Below, piece after piece: positions 54,548 to 64,000 of a stretch of 64,000 nucleotides of DNA. Where the stretch lies: contig CP053172.1 in NCBI GenBank assembly GCA_014607495.2, positions 5,532,888-5,596,887 of the forward strand, read 5' to 3'. The stretch comes from Carposina sasakii. Lineage: Eukaryota; Arthropoda; Insecta; Lepidoptera; Carposinidae. The position numbers were made by a program, and so were the translations under genes. Each line of letters begins with the position of its first letter. Position 1 is the first letter of the stretch. The notes beneath the pieces were generated by a model, which searched no databases, was not told where the DNA came from, and saw only the letters and a program-made list of their open reading frames with translations.

Positions 54548-55624
54548 CTAAAACTTCACGTAACTGAGTAAATGCTGGTCTTTGGTCTCTGCAGTAACTG
54601 CTACGTCGTCTAACCAACAAGTAACGCCCTCTATGCCTGCTAGTAACATTTCCATCGTTCTTTGGAATATGGCCGGCGCGTTTGCCAACCCGTACACAAG
54701 GCGCGTATATTTGAAAAGGCCGCGCGTTGTATTGATAGTGGTGAGGTTTTGTGACTCATCATCTAGCACAAATTGATTGTATGCGTTACTAAGGTCTAAT
54801 TTAGTGTACCTCTCACCCCCACCAATCCTCGCAAAAACCTCTTCAATACGCGGCATCGGATATTTATCGATATGCAAATCCTTATTTAATGTAACTGAGT
54901 AATCGCCTGCTATTTTCACCTGACCGTTTTCCTTTAATACCGGGACTATTGGGGTCGCGTATTCGGAAGTGTTGACTGGCACTAATATCCCTAAACCCGT
55001 TAACCGTTCAATCTCCTTCTCAACCTTATTTTTGAGAGCAAAGGGCACAGTTCGTGGTTTAAAAAATTTTGGCTTAGCATTGTCTTTTAGTCTTAATGCT
55101 ACTGTACATTTATTATAAGTACCTAGACCATCCTTCCATAAACCTTGAAATTCGCTCATTAATTGTTGTATCTCTGATTCATATTCGTCTAAAAATTTAT
55201 TGTTTCCTACTAGTGTAAATTCAATACCAAATTTTGACATAAAATCCCGCCCTAAGAGTGGCGGTCCGCCATTTTCAATAACAAAAAATTTTATTGGCTT
55301 TGTTACATTTCGGTACTTGACATTTAGATAAAAACAGCCAAGTGGTGATATTTTATGGCCATTATACACACACATTTTAATTGCACATTTTTGTAATTTA
55401 TGCTTTAAGAAATGTTCACAATAATATTTTTGCGACATGACAGAGATACCTGAGCCAGAATCTAACTCCATACGATAACTACAACATTCAACATTTACAT
55501 TTACAGAAATAGGAGCATAACTCTCATACCTCATATTGTATAGACTGCACTCCTTACAGTCCCCGGTACTTGGGTCAGAGCTACCCTCCTCAACAGCAAT
55601 ATTGTGTAAACGAATTTTACACAT
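54548..55624 (-). pseudogene. Gypsy-D protease and RT
   Basis: Protease active site in ELDSGSGISVMS (DSG in place of DTG), then GGPPLLGRDFMSKFGI. RT motifs: SEYATPIVPVLKENGQVKI, YTKLDLSNAYNQF, LVYGLANAPAIFQRTM and CWLDDVAVT (Trp where Tyr usually stands in YxDD). The frame breaks after KDQH at about 54575; one frame over it reads on as QLREVLGRLNDAGLRL. It overlaps gag by 8 nt, consistent with -1 frameshifting. Confidence 0.85.
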
Positions 55625-56450
55625 TCGTTTTTAGATGGCCTTTAACACGACACTTTTCGCAACGATAATTACGATATTTGCACCTTTCACTGCTGTGATT
55701 TTTCATACCGCACACGGAACAACGGGAATCATCGCCACTGTCGCTCCGGTCATGTCTCCCGGCGCCGCCTGCGCCGGCTGCGCGCGCGCTGGAGCCAGGC
55801 CCTGCGCGGCGCACGGGCTCGCCCGCCGCTCGGTATACAGGTTCCTGTTTGATCTCCATGCTCGCTCCGCTCATGACCATCGCCTTGGCCTCCCTCGCAC
55901 ATTCGGCCTGTTCCGCAATCTCCAGGGCATTTGCGAAGGTCAAGTCCATTTTCTTCTCGAAAAGCTTGTCTCGTACGGGCCCCGGACCCAAGCCAAGGAC
56001 GAAACGGTCCCGTAAAACCATTTCTAAGGCGGTGCCAAACTCGCAATAGCAAGCTAAGCCTCTCAGCCGCGCCGCCCAGTCTCCTATGGTTTCACCTGGA
56101 TCTCTGGTTGCTCCGTAGAACTGAGCTCTTTGCACGAAAGAACCCTGTTTCGGCTTGAAATGAGTATCGAAAGCATCCACACACTCCTTGTAAGTACTCG
56201 CGTCGACCTCCTTCGGGTACACAAGATTACGTAACAATCGGTACGTCTCCTCAGACAAATGAGTAATTAACACAGCACATTTATGATCATCGTTAATGTT
56301 GTTAAGTTTTATAAACTGAGTTAATTGACCTTTAAATATCGACCAATCGCCTATTTTGTGATCAAAATTGGTAATATTTCCCAAAAACATCGACATTTTT
56401 ACTTTTAGCACGCGCGGGTAGTTATTTTTGTTAACAAACTCGTTCGCCAA
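55617..56450 (-). CDS. Gypsy-D gag
   Basis: About 277 residues. The first codon in the open frame is TTG at the LTR border; the first ATG gives MSMFLGNITNFDHKIGDW. Capsid-like motifs are QLTQFIKLNNI, LSEETYRLLRNLVYP, FKPKQGSFVQRAQFY and ETIGDWAARLRGLA. One clear knuckle CSVCGMKNHSSERC is followed by a second, CEKCRVKGHLK, completed in the pol frame. Start choice is uncertain. Confidence 0.8.
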   Translation of the reverse strand: MANEFVNKNNYPRVLKVKMSMFLGNITNFDHKIGDWSIFKGQLTQFIKLNNINDDHKCAVLITHLSEETYRLLRNLVYPKEVDASTYKECVDAFDTHFKPKQGSFVQRAQFYGATRDPGETIGDWAARLRGLACYCEFGTALEMVLRDRFVLGLGPGPVRDKLFEKKMDLTFANALEIAEQAECAREAKAMVMSGASMEIKQEPVYRAAGEPVRRAGPGSSARAAGAGGAGRHDRSDSGDDSRCSVCGMKNHSSERCKYRNYRCEKCRVKGHLKTNV

Positions 56451-56568
56451 TGATATGTAAGGGAAACGACCGTCTGCTCGAGTAGTGGTTTATTAACTGA
56501 CAGATAATACAGATTTACATAGGAAGATGCATCTACCTAGTTATAGCTAACCGATACATTACATTAAC

Positions 56569-57916
56569 GCATCGTACATTATACAAGCGGAGAAGATGGT
56601 GGTGCTAAGATCTCAGATGGACAGCTTCCCGAAGAACTAGCCGCGTTAAAGTCCTCGAAGCCAGTACCGAGAAATAGCAAGATCTCAAACTTAGCATTCA
56701 TGCTGGATCAAGATGGTCTAATGAGGTTAAACTCGCGCACCTTGTCTGCCCCAGGAGTAACAGGAGATGTGAAGTGCCCCATCGTACTCGACGGTCGTCA
56801 CCATGCCGTGCGTCTGCTAATCCACCACGAGCATATCAAGGCGTCACATCATTTTAACGAGCTCGTGCTGAACGAACTGAGGCAGAGGTATTGGATAGTC
56901 AGAGCACGTAATAGCATCCGCAGCGTCGTTCACGCCTGTCTGGCATGTCGAAGATGGAAAAGCAAGCCTTCACAACCCCCAATCGGCAACTTACCACCAG
57001 AGAGACTCGATCATCATGCACGACCATTACGCACGTCGGCCTAGACTATTTTGGCCCAATATTGGTTACAATCGGCAGACGCTAAGAAAAACGATACGTC
57101 GCTCTATACACATGCCTAGTAATCAGAGCACTACACCTCGAAGTGGTCACCTCTCTTACCTCCGATGCTGCTATAATGAGCTTGAGGCGCTTCATCGCCC
57201 GCCGAGGATCACCGACGACAATATTTTCGGACAACGGCACAAATTTTGTTGGCGCCTCCCGTGAGCTACGCTGTCTGCACGACGATCCTGTGAAAGAGTA
57301 TGCCACAAACCACAAAATCGAATGGCGCTTTATTCCGCCGGCATCTCCTTTCATGGGTGGCGCGTGGGAAAGGCTCGTTCGTACTGTAAAACAAGCACTG
57401 AGATCCTGCCTTACCACCCCAGCGAGAGAAGAAGTATTGGCGACGCTCCTTCACGAGGCTGAGGCCATTGTGAACTCAAGGCCGCTCACATACGTGCCAT
57501 CTTCACCTGAGGCACCGGAGGCCCTCACACCATTCCATTTCATCCTCGGCACCTCGTCAATCGTCCCATGGACTTCTTACGGACGCCGATCTGATTCGAA
57601 GATGCGATTGGCGACGGACATTGCGGCTAGCCGACAAATTCTGGGCTCGGTGGCAAAGAATACCTGCCATTACTGAAGCCCAGAAGATCGCCTACCAGTA
57701 ACAGTGTTTAACTTAGGTGAAGGTGACGTGGTGCTCATTGCGACTCACACTTCCTCGCTCGTTGTGGCCCCTAGGAAGGGTAGTGAAGGTCTACCCGGGC
57801 TACGACGGAGCGGTCCGCGTAGCCGACGTCCACACCAGGGGCGGCGTCCTGCGCCGACCGCCCGTAAGCTTCTATTGATGGAAGCCGCACCCCAGCCACT
57901 CGCCACCGGTTGTTAG
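56569..57916 (+). pseudogene. BEL-B integrase, frameshifted
   Basis: Resumes BEL-B pol: SKISNLAFMLDQDGLMRL, then the zinc-binding HEHIKASHH and CLACRRWK (56700-57044), a frameshift near 57010 to HVGLDYFGP (first Asp), then FSDNGTNFVGASREL (second Asp) and GGAWERLVRTVKQALR (Glu) at 57143-57676. Further frameshifts follow before a C-terminal FNLGEGDVVLIA and a YPGYDGAVRVADV segment. Non-functional as assembled. Confidence 0.8.
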
Positions 57917-57944
57917 TGTTCCCAGGGGTCGGGTATGTTGGCGA

Positions 57945-58103
57945 CTGACTGTTAGCTTACCTTTTGATACGTTCTACTGTCTTTGATATATCATGTGTGT
58001 ATCTGTCTTTTTGGCACTTCTCTCTTAAGTCACCGCTTTTGTCCATTGATCTGGTCTGTGTATATTATACTTTGTGAGATAATACTTATTAATCTATAAC
58101 AAT
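57945..58103 (+). mobile_element. BEL-B 3' LTR, partial
   Basis: TGTTGGCGACTGACTGTTAG onward, related to but clearly diverged from the LTR at 47252. Truncated by the gap. Confidence 0.75.
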
Positions 58104-58603
58104 NNNNNNNNNNNNNNNNNNNNNNNNNNNNNNNNNNNNNNNNNNNNNNNNNNNNNNNNNNNNNNNNNNNNNNNNNNNNNNNNNNNNNNNNNNNNNNNNN
58201 NNNNNNNNNNNNNNNNNNNNNNNNNNNNNNNNNNNNNNNNNNNNNNNNNNNNNNNNNNNNNNNNNNNNNNNNNNNNNNNNNNNNNNNNNNNNNNNNNNNN
58301 NNNNNNNNNNNNNNNNNNNNNNNNNNNNNNNNNNNNNNNNNNNNNNNNNNNNNNNNNNNNNNNNNNNNNNNNNNNNNNNNNNNNNNNNNNNNNNNNNNNN
58401 NNNNNNNNNNNNNNNNNNNNNNNNNNNNNNNNNNNNNNNNNNNNNNNNNNNNNNNNNNNNNNNNNNNNNNNNNNNNNNNNNNNNNNNNNNNNNNNNNNNN
58501 NNNNNNNNNNNNNNNNNNNNNNNNNNNNNNNNNNNNNNNNNNNNNNNNNNNNNNNNNNNNNNNNNNNNNNNNNNNNNNNNNNNNNNNNNNNNNNNNNNNN
58601 NNN
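58104..58603. other. Assembly gap (500 N)
   Basis: Exactly 500 unknown bases, a placeholder size. It hides the end of BEL-B, any BEL-A remainder and the finger array of the minus-strand zinc-finger gene. Confidence 0.99.
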
Positions 58604-59034
58604 GGGCTAATTGATGATTGTGTCTATATCTTCAGCGACGTGGTTCTGGAACTCTCTCTTCAACAATTTGTTCGTCTTTTTATTTCCTGTGAATGATTTG
58701 TACTGGAACAAGTTCTGTAATGGCTGCTGTTGATGTTGTGATTCCGGAATAAATATTATCTTCTGTCGGTGAATCTAGAGGGAAAAAACAAGATAAATCA
58801 AATATCAATCTATACCCCAATAGTCCAATCAATGGGGAGTTTGACCCCAACTAAAATTCCTCCGTTCTTAATATTTGGTGCGATGATAAAGTAACGTTAT
58901 TAGATTACAATTAATCAAGAATCCAGGATTTTTTGATTTGGAACTTAAATCACATATAGATCGCTGCGGAAAATTTCTGTCTGAAATTCAGAATATAAAG
59001 ATAAATAATAATGCGTGATTGAATTAAAATGAGG

Positions 59035-59165
59035 AGATTCGCAGATCACCGACATAGCTCAACGGTCCAGCATTAAGTGGCAATGGGCAGGGCATATAGC
59101 TCGTAGAACTGATGGCAGAACTGAAAGTTCTAGAGTGAATACCACATATTATATTCAGCAGTGAA
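59035..59165 (+). mobile_element. LINE (RTE-like) RT C-terminal remnant
   Basis: One frame reads ITDIAQRSSIKWQWAGHIAR then RTDGR, a typical tail motif of RTE-like reverse transcriptases. It ends in a ATGATG/GATA microsatellite at about 59187-59215. Lies in intron 4 of the minus-strand gene. Confidence 0.65.
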
Positions 59166-59794
59166 CTTCCCAAGGCCGAGAATGATGATGATGATGATGA
59201 TAGATAGATAGATAATAAAATACAGGAATATTTCTATTTCAGAAAACCACAATTTTTTCCTAAGAAAATTATAGTAGAAAAAAAGTCAATTTATAATTTG
59301 TGGCTCTCTGAAATCTAAATATTTCTATATTCTATTACATATTATCTATAATTATTATTATATCCTGACATATACTGAAGGAATTTCGGACAGATAAATT
59401 ATCTGCAACGATCTATATTTATTTTTATTTGTTAAGGTAAAAAATACAAAGTTCTAAAGCTAATAAATCCTGGATTATTTGTCAATCGTAGTCTATTAAC
59501 TTTATATTTATAACCCTGCAAAGTTTCAGTGACAGAGGAATTATGTTGAGTCTCCATACAAAGGATTTCCTCGTTGATTGGACTACAAGCATCAGTAAAT
59601 AATAAATAAATTAAATATTACTGTATTTACTAATCATTTACGTTTATAATTTAACACTAATATTATACAGAGTAAAGGTTTTTAATTTTGTGTGTAAAAT
59701 TAATCTTAAAAATACCTAATTGGACCTATAAAAAAATATGTTACTATTAGAAAGCTAGATAATCAGTGAGTGAGTAACTTTGGCTATATTTACT

Positions 59795-59885
59795 ACTAAC
59801 GACCCGTCCCGGCTTCGCACGAGTACTATGCTAATACAAATCTCCCCTATCCACGGCCGAAGTCGTGGGCGGATACTATAATATA
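59795..59885 (-). mobile_element. Small retroposon end remnants
   Basis: Contains CGTGCGAAGCCGGGACGGGT and GTCGTGGGCGG-type sequences, which I recognise as ends of widespread lepidopteran repeats; related pieces are at 28157-28380. The rest of the intron (58880-60240) is AT-rich with nothing else recognised. Confidence 0.4.
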
Positions 59886-60828
59886 ATTTACTATAAATCA
59901 AAATGTATTTATTTATGTACAGATAGGTATTTATTTTTAACGAAAATCTAAGACTTTAAATATTACATTCCTTAACAGCAACAAAAAAAATCTCACTTTA
60001 TATGTGAACGGCCATAGTATAGTTTATTTACATCCACAGTCATATTATTACCATATTATGGCCAGCTATACATATAGTTAATTCCTGGGGAAACTTAGTA
60101 AAATAATTTAAATTTAATACATTAACACACACCTGAGTGAAAGAGATATTACACAAATAGATCATTACCACTTTTGTACAAAATCCTTACAACTTAAACG
60201 GGAATATTAAAGTTGTTATTCTTCATTGTACACAGTAAAGTTAAGTTAATACTAGGTAATATGTTAGGTAGTATTTCTTACCGAGATGTGTATCACTGTC
60301 ATCAGGTTCCGTAACTTCTTGTTTCATCGGCAGCAGTTTGTCTGAAAGAGACACAGACAGTGGTCACAAACAACATTATGAAGCCATTTACGTTATGGAA
60401 CTGTTGCCACCGAGACCTTGATGAGTACATTTATCTAGAACTCACCGACATTACAAACTGGAAGGGCATCTATTTCTTTAATAAGCTCATCTGGAATGAA
60501 AAAGAGTAAGGTTATACCAAATACTTACTATACTAAAAAATAAACATCATTTTCTCTAGCCAGGGCAGCAAGTAATTACAAATATATGAGATTACACAGT
60601 ATGTATACATATTACCTTTAATGTCAATTTCAGCGGCAATCCTCTCCCAGAAGTCTTGCTGGCACTTCTGCACCCGCTGCTTGAACTCACATGCATCACG
60701 CAGGTGCATTATGCAGTCCTCACAGATGCCAGGTTTCTTCTCGAGGCCCGTCTCGATCTAAAAAGTCAAACATAACTTCATGAAGTGTTGTATAGCAACA
60801 GTTATGTAGGAGTTTGTAGCGTACCTAA

Positions 60829-61803
60829 TCTACACTAATATTATAAAGAGGAAAACTTTGTTTGTTTGGTTGTAATGAATAGGCTCAAAAACTACTGGAC
60901 CGATTTTAAAAATTCTTTCACCGTTAGAATCCTTATAGGACCTGGATGAACATAGGCTATAAGAATTTCCCGATATTCCCACGGGAAGGCGACAAACGGG
61001 AATCCTATATTTTTTACGAAAACCACTATACATATGAAGCTGAAATCGGGCATATATGTTCATTGGGGAGAGCAAGGGAGGACTAAAAACGGATTTCCCG
61101 AAATTCCCAGGGAATGGGGACAAAGGGAATTCATAATTTTTACGAAAACCGATATACATATTTAAGACTGAAATTGGGCATAGATGTTCATTAGGGGGAC
61201 TGCAAGTAAGCACTAAGGACGAATTTCCCGAAATTCCCACGGGAAGGGGGCCAACGGGAATTAATTATTTTTTATGAAAACGGTTACACATATGAATCTT
61301 AAGTTGGGCATATTTGTTTATTTGGGACCCCGAGGAAGCACTAGGAACGGATTTCTCGAAACTCCCACGGGAAGGGGACAAACGGGAATTCATTTTTTTA
61401 CGACAAGCGCGATACATATGAATTCGAAATTAGACCTGTACGTTCATTAGGGACTGCGAGGGAGCGCTAAGAACGAATTTCCCGAAATTCCCACGGGAAG
61501 GGGACTAACGGGAATTCAATTTTTTTACAAAAACCGCTGTACATGTGAAGCTAAAATCGGAGACTGCGGGGAAGCACTAAGAATTGATTTCCCGAAATTC
61601 CCACGGGAAGGGACTGTCTGTGCGTTTGTGCACGCTAATCTCAGGAACGGCTTAACCGATTTCGGTGCAGTTTTCAGGAATATATTGTGACAGGTCCCAC
61701 TTAACATATAGGCTACTTTTTATCCCGGGAAAATGTTTTTATCCCGGATAATTTCGACATTTTTTTTTCTGTAGTCCACGCGGACGGAGTCGCGGGCGTC
61801 CAC
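60829..61803 (+). mobile_element. Non-autonomous Helitron, second long copy
   Basis: Near-identical to 28535-29509, with the same start TCTACACTAATATTATAAAG and internal 126-bp-type repeats. The 3' end reads GGGCGTCCACTATA, so the final AG of CTAG is altered. It sits in intron 1 of the minus-strand ZAD gene. Confidence 0.75.
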
Positions 61804-62999
61804 TATAAATATATATAATACCTACCTAACGAAATAAAAACAAAATATGAGTTACACGAATTTATTTACAACACAAATTAACACAATATAGAAGAGAGAT
61901 CACTATGAATAATGCGTGAAGGTGAGTGAGGGTGAGTAGAGCGTGGATGAAGGATTGTAGAGTGTAAAAGTGTAGGAAGTCGGTGAGCAGAGTCCACTTG
62001 AGGGTCCTGGGTCGATGGCGTTCCAGGAGTCACGCCCCCCCCGGGTGTAATAGTTGCAGGCAGGAGTTGAAGGTGTGACGCCGCCAACGACGTCACAAGG
62101 GAGATGGCAGCCAGCTGCGACCGAGGGGAGAGACCTGAGGGGAGGCAGCACCGACCGCACGCCGCGCGCCCCGCCCGCATCCCGCGAGCGACTCCCGCCA
62201 CCGACCGCCGCCAACAAAACAATAAAACTAGCTGGAAAAGCGCCGCGCCCGGCATTCATGTTCGGTGGTTAGTGCCCTCTACACGTTCCGCGTCAGCCAC
62301 TGGAGGTGAATGCCCACGTCCTCATTGCCAGGTGCTAAGCCCTAGTCGTCTAGTTGTTAAAGGGACCTTTGATTCGTGTAAAGATCGTGTCAGGACCCCG
62401 AAACCATTAGATTCAACTAGTGAGGGACGTTTCCGCGATACGGGTCACCTACGCCGGAGGTGAATTCCCGATTTTGCACGTCCTCGGAGTAACCGAGTTC
62501 ACGCCGTCTGACTGTCAGTTGAACCTTTGATTCGGAAAAAGATCGAGTCAGGATCTCTGACCGTCAGGCTTAGACCGTGGACAGGACGTTTCCTACACGC
62601 GCCGTACCCGCTCCTCCAACTCGCGTTCACGCCGCGTACGTACCGTTATTCCGCTCGCCCCGCGACTGAGCCCGCCAGTTAGTTTCCAGAGGGAAGTCCT
62701 ATCCTTCCCTAAGTTATGTGTAGTACCTATTGTGAACATAAGTGAATGTAAATAAGTGATAGTAATTACAAACCTGTAGCTTGCCTTCTGCAATCATTGT
62801 CCAGTCTGGCCTTCAGCCTGTTCACTATATCTAGTGTTATAAACCGCGTCTATAGTCAGGTCCCGTGACTGACGTAAACTCATGTATTGAATGATCGTTA
62901 ACTAAAGTAGGATTAAACGTGAATGAATGTGTATCGTGTGTTTATCCCGACTCCCAAACTCTGTTCACTAAGAAATCCCTAATCTAGCCCCCCGGCTGG
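61804..62999. other. Non-coding region with a diverged tandem repeat
   Basis: No supported gene. Two related units carrying CCTTTGATTCG, AAAGATCG(A/T)GTCAGGA and GGACGTTTCC lie at about 62343-62433 and 62510-62592. The composition shifts to GC-rich at 62030-62660. It may be the LTR or leader of an unidentified retroelement. Confidence 0.4.
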
Positions 63000-63069
63000 G
63001 TCATAGGGAGTAGCCCGGCGTACCCCAAATTCATCCCTGGAAATACGCCGCGTTACAAAGGTACTGGAT

Positions 63070-63240
63070 CCGACGGACGGGTCAGTTGTAGATGCAGATG
63101 CAGAAGTTGTAGGTACCGTACCAGACCGCCGGGTCACTGTTGTAGATGCAGGTGTAGAAGTTGCAGGTACCAGACCAGACGGACGGGTCACAGTTGTCAC
63201 AGATGCAGGTGCAGAAGTTGTAGGTACTGGATCCGACAGA
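63070..63240. repeat. Minisatellite, three units of about 57 bp
   Basis: Each unit holds GACGGACGGGTCA (or GACCGCCGGGTCA), GTTGTAGATGCAGGTG and GAAGTTGTAGGTACC. Both strands are open across it (plus: repeats of VVDAG-EV-GT; minus: Ser/Thr/Pro-rich), so coding status is unclear. Confidence 0.7.
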
Positions 63241-63249
63241 TGAATCTTC

Positions 63250-63400
63250 TCGGTCGCGGATTACTTGATCGCGACGCGGGCGCGGATTATTCGCGCTGTA
63301 GAGGTCCGTGGTCGTGGAGCGCGGTTACTGAACGCGACGTGGGCGCACATTGTTGGCGCTGTAGAAGTCCGACGAAGTGCAGCAAGGGTCCCGGGGCCGC
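63250..63400. repeat. GC-rich tandem duplication
   Basis: Two units containing CGCGACG(C/T)GGGCGC and GGCGCTGTAGA(A/G)GTCCG, about 80 bp apart. They follow the minisatellite directly and may belong to the same element. Confidence 0.55.
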
Positions 63401-63439
63401 CTGCCCCTTATAATTGTCACAGACACAACCATATTTATT

Positions 63440-63545
63440 ATATTTAATAGCGCCATCTGGCGTTAACTTACGTTGTCACAGATAACCATATTATAAGAAC
63501 CTTCACTAGCGCCATCTAGTCTTAACTTAGGTTAACTGTATCGGT
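63440..63545. repeat. Short direct repeat AGCGCCATCT
   Basis: AGCGCCATCTGGCGTTAACTTA and AGCGCCATCTAGTCTTAACTTA-type copies lie about 67 bp apart, with a related GATGGCGCT near 63602. The remaining 63546-64000 shows no gene I recognise; a minus-strand frame at 63741-63959 has no family features. Confidence 0.5.
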
Positions 63546-64000
63546 CTTTAGCACCCATAATGTATTGACCATACTAACGGATATTGGACCCGGAGGCTAG
63601 ATGGCGCTGATAAAAATAGACACATATATTGAATATAGAAATGCAAGAACAAGACGCTCTGAGTGATTTTATTTGCTTCACCACCTTTCCCAACTCCTGG
63701 CTGCATCAGGAACAATAATTATGCCTTATAATTCCGTTCTTCACTCTGGCTGAGTAGCCGACGGAATGCTTGACTTTTTCCCGTTTGTATGGCTTATATA
63801 CGAATATTTCTCTCCATCTTCAAATTCTTGAATTCGAAATGAATTCTTTTTCTTCATGAAGTTTTGTAAAGATTTGAGTGTACGAAAAGAAAAATAAATG
63901 AAAAAGTGACATGACGAGGACTTGCCAAAAGGATGACTTTTCGTTTCAAAATAGACCAATTTCTGTGTTTTCGCTTGAATTAGTTGGATAATTTGTGATT

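Larger units (their letters stand above)
52010..56563 (-). mobile_element. Gypsy-D, complete LTR element nested in BEL-B
   Basis: LTRs 52010-52122 and 56451-56563 (113 bp each, apparently identical) with a 5-bp target duplication TTAAC (52005-52009 and 56564-56568). Minus-strand order: gag, protease-RT, RNase H, integrase. Identical LTRs and a clean duplication show a recent insertion, although pol has frameshifts. Confidence 0.9.
47252..58103 (+). mobile_element. BEL-B (BEL/Pao retrotransposon) hosting a nested Gypsy
   Basis: 5' LTR from 47252 (TGTTGGCGACTGACTGG) to about 47480, gag-pol from 47596, interrupted by Gypsy-D (52010-56563), integrase 56569-57916, and a partial 3' LTR from 57945 running into the gap. 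It is inserted in BEL-A. The two LTRs differ noticeably (several indels and many substitutions in the first 110 bp), more than expected for a young element with a long open frame. Confidence 0.85.
58604..60757 (-). pseudogene. Second ZAD zinc-finger gene, exons 2-5 (partial)
   Basis: Minus-strand exons 60757-60616, 60490-60446, 60341-60282 and 58774 into the gap, with the same lengths, phases and GT-AG sites as the 38-kb gene. Exon 2 encodes IETGLEKKPGICEDC and CEFKQRVQKC of the ZAD. Exon 5 starts SPTEDNIYSG; it lacks one A in the next stretch (CAGAACTTG against CAGAAACTTG, near 58711), which shifts the frame before the fingers. Exon 1 is not found to the right, where a Helitron occupies intron 1. 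It may be a pseudogene or an assembly error; the fingers lie in the gap. Confidence 0.75.

Noticed and set aside
52010..56563. Search for an env-like gene in Gypsy-D and the other LTR elements
   Set aside because: No frame with a signal peptide, furin-like site and membrane anchor lies between integrase and the 3' LTR in any element here.
63741..63959. Minus-strand frame of 72 codons at the window end
   Set aside because: No recognised motif, no splice or promoter support, and low-complexity Lys/Ser content.

Overview
The window is animal nuclear DNA, most likely an insect and probably a moth or butterfly. It has spliced genes with GT-AG introns, a ZAD-type C2H2 zinc-finger gene (an arthropod family), and Helitron and SINE ends of a kind familiar from lepidopteran genomes. 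No rRNA, tRNA, CRISPR or bacterial-style operon is visible. A run of exactly 500 N (58104-58603) marks a scaffold gap of unknown true size.

Layout. (1) 1-15145: an alternating inverted-repeat array. Arms of about 4.4 kb are arranged as arm, mirror arm, arm, partial mirror arm. The hinges are a 12-nt spacer (4703-4714 and 13619-13630) and a 120-nt loop (195-314 and 9105-9224) that lies in opposite orientation in its two copies. Each arm carries the end of a cysteine-rich gene, the right part of a hAT-like element, a fragment of a Gypsy retrotransposon (Gypsy-A) and a 5'-truncated Penelope-like element (PLE) with a hammerhead ribozyme motif. (2) 15146-24865: Gypsy-A gag, then two copies of a zinc-finger exon, each ended by the LTR of a BEL/Pao element (BEL-A), separated by a foldback repeat and a quiet stretch. 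(3) 24866-30766: two neighbouring PIF/Harbinger-like elements carrying nested mariner, Helitron and other insertions. (4) 30767-36764: a minus-strand Gypsy element (Gypsy-B) broken by a hAT miniature element and by an LTR-gag piece of another Gypsy (Gypsy-C). (5) 36778-38100: a duplicated SINE with a nested Helitron. (6) 38192-46587: a five-exon ZAD zinc-finger gene whose 5.4-kb fourth intron is packed with transposons. (7) 46582-58103: BEL-A remnant, then a large BEL/Pao element (BEL-B) with a complete Gypsy (Gypsy-D) nested in it. (8) 58604-60757: a second, opposite-strand copy of the ZAD gene, running into the gap. (9) 60829-64000: a Helitron and tandem repeats, with no recognised gene.

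The only plausible host genes are the two ZAD zinc-finger paralogs (nucleic-acid-binding, probably transcription factors), the two orphan zinc-finger exons, and possibly the PIN-like cysteine-rich protein. Everything else is mobile DNA.

The nesting gives a relative order. BEL-A entered the zinc-finger exon before that exon was triplicated, because all three copies share the junction. Gypsy-A and the hAT inside it predate the duplication that made the 11-19 kb and 42-47 kb segments. The PLE pair (copy 1 only), the Harbinger elements (copy 3) and BEL-B followed by Gypsy-D (copy 2) came later. Several frameshifts are single-base changes in A runs, so some apparent pseudogenes may be assembly errors.
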